The notes under the pieces were generated by a model that was given only the letters and a program-made list of their open reading frames with translations, had not been told where the DNA came from and did no database searches. From Solirubrobacterales bacterium (GTDB lineage Bacteria; Actinomycetota; Thermoleophilia; Solirubrobacterales; Solirubrobacteraceae): a stretch of DNA of 7,835 nt. The stretch spans positions 1-7,835 of the forward strand of contig JAOPZU010000592.1 of NCBI GenBank assembly GCA_025963955.1. The letters run 5' to 3'. How positions within the stretch are numbered: the first letter of the stretch is position 1; the number at the start of each line of letters is the position of its first letter. Shown here in pieces: positions 5,031 through 7,835 of this stretch. The position numbers and the translations under genes were made by a program.

Positions 5031-6364
5031 TCGTTCAGGCGCTGACCGATAAGCAGCGGGCCGCGATCCTCCTCTCGCGTAGTCGCAAGGTCACCATCTA
5101 CGAAGGCGCCGTCCGCTCGGCCAAGACGATCACCTCGCTGCTGGACTGGATCGCCCTGGTTCGCACCGCACCACCCGGCCGGCTCGCCATCATCGGCAAA
5201 ACCGAACGCACCCTGCGCAACAACGTCATCGGCCCACTGCAAGACATGCTCGGCAAACGCCGCGTCGCCTACAACCGTGGCCTCGGTGAGATCACCATGT
5301 TCGGCCGCACCATCCTCGTCATCGGCGCCAACGACGAACGCGCCTCCGACAAGATCCGTGGTGTCACCCTCGCCGGGGCGTACGTCGATGAGGCCACGAT
5401 CCTGCCCGAATCGTTCTGGCAGATGCTCCTCACCCGACTCAGCGTCAAGGGCTCCCGCCTGCTGGCCACAACGAACCCCGACTCCCCGGCACACCCGTTG
5501 AAGGTCGGATACCTCGACCGCGCCGCCGATCACCTCACCTCCACCGGCTCCCACGTGCAGCACTTCGGCATCGGCTGGTCGAGCAGCTACGACATCGTCA
5601 ACAACGGGGAGCCGAACCCCGACGACCCGAAAGCCCCGCTGGACCTGTGCCGCCTGTCGTTCGTCATCGACGACAACCCCACCCTGGACCCGGACTACCG
5701 CAAGTTCATCCGGTCCACGTACGTGGGCCTGTGGTTCAAACGGTTCATCCTCGGCATGTGGGTCGCTGCTGAGGGTGCGATCTACGACATGCTCACCGAC
5801 GCCCACCAGGCGACCGCGCCGACGACGGTGGGTCAGTGTTGGCTGGGCATCGACTACGGCACGTCCAACCCCACCCACGCCGTGCTGTTGGCCACGGACT
5901 GGGTGAACGGCCGGTTGCATGCGGTTGCGGAGTGGCGGCACGACGGACGGGCTCAACGCGCGCTCACCGACGCCGAACTGTCCAAGCAGCTACAGACATG
6001 GGTCGGCACACTCAAGCTCGATCACGAGGGGATCACGCCGATCCTCGACCCCTCCGCCGCATCCATGCGCGTCCAAATGCGCAACGACGGATGGCACACC
6101 CAGCCCGCCGACAACCGGGTGCTCGACGGCATCCGCTCCGTGTCCAACCTCCTCGGCCAGAACCGTTTGGTCATCGACACCGACAAGTGCCCCGAACTGT
6201 GGCGCGAATTGCAGGGATACAGCTGGGACAGCAAAGCCCAGAAGAAGGGCGAGGACAAGCCGCTCAAGCAGAATGATCATGGGTGTGACTCGTTGCGCTA
6301 TGCCTGCATGGCCGCCTGGCCGGTGTGGCGCACCTGGACGTCCGGACTCCAGTTAGCCGCCTGA
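5027..6364 (+). CDS. terL: terminase large subunit (packaging ATPase and nuclease)
   Basis: The 445-residue protein is a complete phage large terminase of the PBSX/Terminase_6 kind. The ATPase part shows Walker A GAVRSAKT (27-34), Walker B AYVDEA with D121 and E122, and the coupling motif ATTNPD (147-152). The C-terminal RNase H-like nuclease shows acidic residues D276 (WLGIDYGTS), D341 (ILDPSAASM) and D421 (CDSLRYAC). It powers DNA translocation into the prohead at the portal and cuts the concatemer. The GTG at 5027 overlaps the previous stop in the style of this genome; earlier in-frame starts lie over the preceding gene. All key residues are present, so it should be functional. A long open frame on the other strand across 4952-5956 is a composition artefact. 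Confidence 0.95.
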   Translation: MIVQALTDKQRAAILLSRSRKVTIYEGAVRSAKTITSLLDWIALVRTAPPGRLAIIGKTERTLRNNVIGPLQDMLGKRRVAYNRGLGEITMFGRTILVIGANDERASDKIRGVTLAGAYVDEATILPESFWQMLLTRLSVKGSRLLATTNPDSPAHPLKVGYLDRAADHLTSTGSHVQHFGIGWSSSYDIVNNGEPNPDDPKAPLDLCRLSFVIDDNPTLDPDYRKFIRSTYVGLWFKRFILGMWVAAEGAIYDMLTDAHQATAPTTVGQCWLGIDYGTSNPTHAVLLATDWVNGRLHAVAEWRHDGRAQRALTDAELSKQLQTWVGTLKLDHEGITPILDPSAASMRVQMRNDGWHTQPADNRVLDGIRSVSNLLGQNRLVIDTDKCPELWRELQGYSWDSKAQKKGEDKPLKQNDHGCDSLRYACMAAWPVWRTWTSGLQLAA

Positions 6365-6394
6365 CGCTGCCACCCGCGTCGTCACGCTCCGTCC

Positions 6395-6892
6395 GTGGCA
6401 GATGTGCAGTACACGACCCTGTACCTGCCCGATGGCACAGGCGTGTCCGTCGTCGTCGGCTCACAACTGCAGGCCGCGTACCTCGCTTCCGGCGCCACCA
6501 CGAGCCCGCGCACCTACACCGCCAGCACAAGCACTAGTCCAGCCGCCCCCGATGTGAGGACCCCTGTGGCCACTGTCTGGTTCCACACCCCGTTCGGGCC
6601 GCAGCCCATCACCGCCCCAGACATCATCGACGAGTACCGGCGCCGGGATTACGCGGAGATGACGGCGTCGCAGGCCGCAGCGTTTTATGCGTCGGGTGCG
6701 GAAATCCCGGACGTGTCGTACGTGACCGGCATCGAGTTGCCGGCTGCGATGGCGGCTGTGGCGGTGGGCAACAACGCCTTCGCAACGGCACAAAGGGCGG
6801 CCTCTGTCGCAGCAGTGACGGACGCCGGATTCGCTACCCAACAGCAGGCAACCGGGCGAGCAATCGCCATGGCACTCATCTTTGGACGCTGA
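6395..6892 (+). CDS. hypothetical protein downstream of terminase
   Basis: The product is 165 residues from GTG 6395; GTG 6404 is an alternative and neither has a clear ribosome binding site. Residues 1-35 look beta-rich (VQYTTLYLPDGTGVSVVVG), 36-50 are a Ser/Thr/Ala linker, 55-85 contain VWFHTPFGPQPITAPDIIDEYRRRDYAEM, and 115-165 are Ala-rich and helical (NNAFATAQRAASVAAVTDAGFATQQQ split over two helices). No signal peptide, enzyme motif or portal feature is seen. By position it is probably a virion-associated protein. I do not recognise the family. Confidence 0.6.
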   Translation: MADVQYTTLYLPDGTGVSVVVGSQLQAAYLASGATTSPRTYTASTSTSPAAPDVRTPVATVWFHTPFGPQPITAPDIIDEYRRRDYAEMTASQAAAFYASGAEIPDVSYVTGIELPAAMAAVAVGNNAFATAQRAASVAAVTDAGFATQQQATGRAIAMALIFGR

Positions 6893-6896
6893 CATC

Positions 6897-7268
6897 ATGG
6901 CTGCTCCCAACCTCGTGACCATCGCCTCGATGGTGCAGAAGCTGCTCGTCTCGCAGCAGCTCACCGCCACCACAGAGACCGTGGTCTACACGGTCCCGAC
7001 CGGGCAGGCCGTGAAGCTCGCGCAGGGCTCCCTGTGCAACATCACCGGCTCGGCCGTCACCGTCACCCTGTCCCTCATCCAGTCGGGCGGCACGGTCGGC
7101 GACGGCACCCACCGGGTCATCAACAGCTACAGCCTGGGCGCGAACGACACCCTGCCGCTCGGGGACTACCTGGGCGGGCACATGCTCGGTGACGGCGACA
7201 AGATCGCCGTCACCGCTGGCACCGCGAACGCGATCGACGTGGTCCTCTCTGGGGCGGTCTCAGCGTGA
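6897..7268 (+). CDS. beta-rich putative virion protein
   Basis: The 123-residue protein starts MAAPNLVTIASMVQKLLVS and continues with alternating short hydrophobic strands: TETVVYTVPTGQAVKLAQGSL, then AVTVTLSLIQSGG, VINSYSLGANDTLPL, GGHMLGDGDKIAVTAG and AIDVVLSG. This composition suggests a small beta sandwich. I recall similar sequences in actinophage structural regions, where they are usually left as hypothetical. The ATG at 6897 is four bases after the previous stop; a TTG at 6882 would add five residues. Its own stop overlaps the next GTG, pairing it with the SGNH-like gene, so both may belong to one surface or tail structure. Confidence 0.65.
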   Translation: MAAPNLVTIASMVQKLLVSQQLTATTETVVYTVPTGQAVKLAQGSLCNITGSAVTVTLSLIQSGGTVGDGTHRVINSYSLGANDTLPLGDYLGGHMLGDGDKIAVTAGTANAIDVVLSGAVSA

Positions 7269-7835
7269 GCCGCCGATCCCTGCTTCAGGCTGGGTCGCTT
7301 GTGGTCCCGCCCGAAAGGGCGGCCCTGTCTGGGCTCGACGCGAAGGGGCCGGGACAGAACACCCGGGTGCTGTGCCAGTTCCGTTCGCAGCTCGCCCGCC
7401 GCGAGTCCACCGCAGTCGACGTCGTGCTGATGGGCCACTCCCTCATCGAGGGTGAAGGCGCGACGGCGATGGCCAAACGGGGCAACGACCGCTTCCGCGA
7501 CATCATGCGTACCCGCTTCCCCGTCGCCGGGGTGACCGGCGGCTACGGGTACATCCCGATCCGGGTGGCGTCCACCACCTGGAGCCTGTCGCCCTACATC
7601 ACAACCAGCGGTGGGACGGCCAGCAGCGCCTACGGCTTCGGGATCGGCAGCTACTTCGTCAACGCGGCAGCGGCCAAGGTCGTCCTGTCCACCATCGCCT
7701 GCACCGCGATTGACGTCATCTACATCCAGGGCGGCGGCGGCACCTTCAGCACCAAGGTCGACGGTGTCGCCAACGGCGACAGCGTGGCGACCGTCGGCTC
7801 CCCGACCAAGCAGAAGGCGTACCGAGTCCCCGGCA
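7265..7835 (+). CDS. SGNH/GDSL hydrolase-like phage protein, N-terminal part
   Basis: The first 190 residues are present and the frame is open at the window end. Residues 51-66 (VDVVLMGHSLIEGEGA) look like block I of SGNH hydrolases, where the nucleophile Ser follows Gly-Asp; here it reads GHS with S59 as candidate nucleophile. GGYGYIPIR (92-100), a Trp106 region, and IDVIYIQGGGGTFSTKVDG (149-167) fit an actinophage group in which a beta-sandwich is inserted after block I. The later Asn and the catalytic Asp/His blocks would lie beyond the window. Such proteins may remove esters from cell-wall glycans during adsorption. The GTG at 7265 overlaps the previous stop as GTGA. No signal peptide is seen. 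Confidence 0.7.
   Translation, partial: MSRRSLLQAGSLVVPPERAALSGLDAKGPGQNTRVLCQFRSQLARRESTAVDVVLMGHSLIEGEGATAMAKRGNDRFRDIMRTRFPVAGVTGGYGYIPIRVASTTWSLSPYITTSGGTASSAYGFGIGSYFVNAAAAKVVLSTIACTAIDVIYIQGGGGTFSTKVDGVANGDSVATVGSPTKQKAYRVPG

Noticed and set aside
4952..5956. Long minus-strand open frame of 334 codons opposite the large terminase
   Set aside because: It lies fully across a gene with intact terminase motifs; its Val/Gly/Asp-rich composition is typical of the antisense of GC-rich coding DNA.

Overview
The window looks like part of a tailed double-stranded DNA phage or prophage of an actinobacterium. The DNA is GC-rich (roughly two thirds by eye), every convincing gene lies on the + strand, and genes are packed tightly with GTG starts overlapping TGA stops. 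Two WhiB-like iron-sulfur proteins, a family confined to Actinobacteria and their phages, point to the host group. The genus cannot be told from this window, and no integrase, portal, capsid or lysis gene is visible, so the choice between temperate and lytic is open.

Layout. (1) 1-760: the tail end of an unknown gene, a small Pro-rich protein, and WhiB-like protein 1. (2) 761-908: a non-coding control region with an operator-like motif, a possible promoter and a stem-loop leader. (3) 909-3380: an apparent operon of two small proteins, a phage replication initiator-like protein and a DnaB-N/RepA-like ATPase, joined by GTGA overlaps. The linker of the initiator gene carries phased repeats and an AT-richer perfect inverted repeat that could be an origin. 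(4) 3381-4005: a 21-base operator-like palindrome, a small protein and WhiB-like protein 2. (5) 3984-4027: a perfect 44-bp palindrome centred on the stop codon of the second whiB gene, best read as a strong terminator between early and late genes. (6) 4091-6364: packaging genes, namely a possible micro-ORF, a small-terminase-like HTH protein, a Cys-rich protein and the terminase large subunit. (7) 6395-7835: an unknown protein, a beta-rich protein of a type seen in actinophage virion regions, and the start of an SGNH-hydrolase-like protein that runs off the window.

How they fit together. The initiator-like protein and the DnaB-N/RepA-like ATPase would start phage DNA replication. The WhiB-like proteins probably adjust host or phage transcription. 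The terminase pair cuts and packages DNA. The last genes probably encode virion surface or tail-associated proteins. The most notable points are a control motif shared by the two regions that begin transcription units, the 44-bp palindrome, the possible origin inside the initiator gene, a non-canonical Walker A in the replication ATPase, and an SGNH-like protein placed directly after the terminase where a portal gene would be expected.
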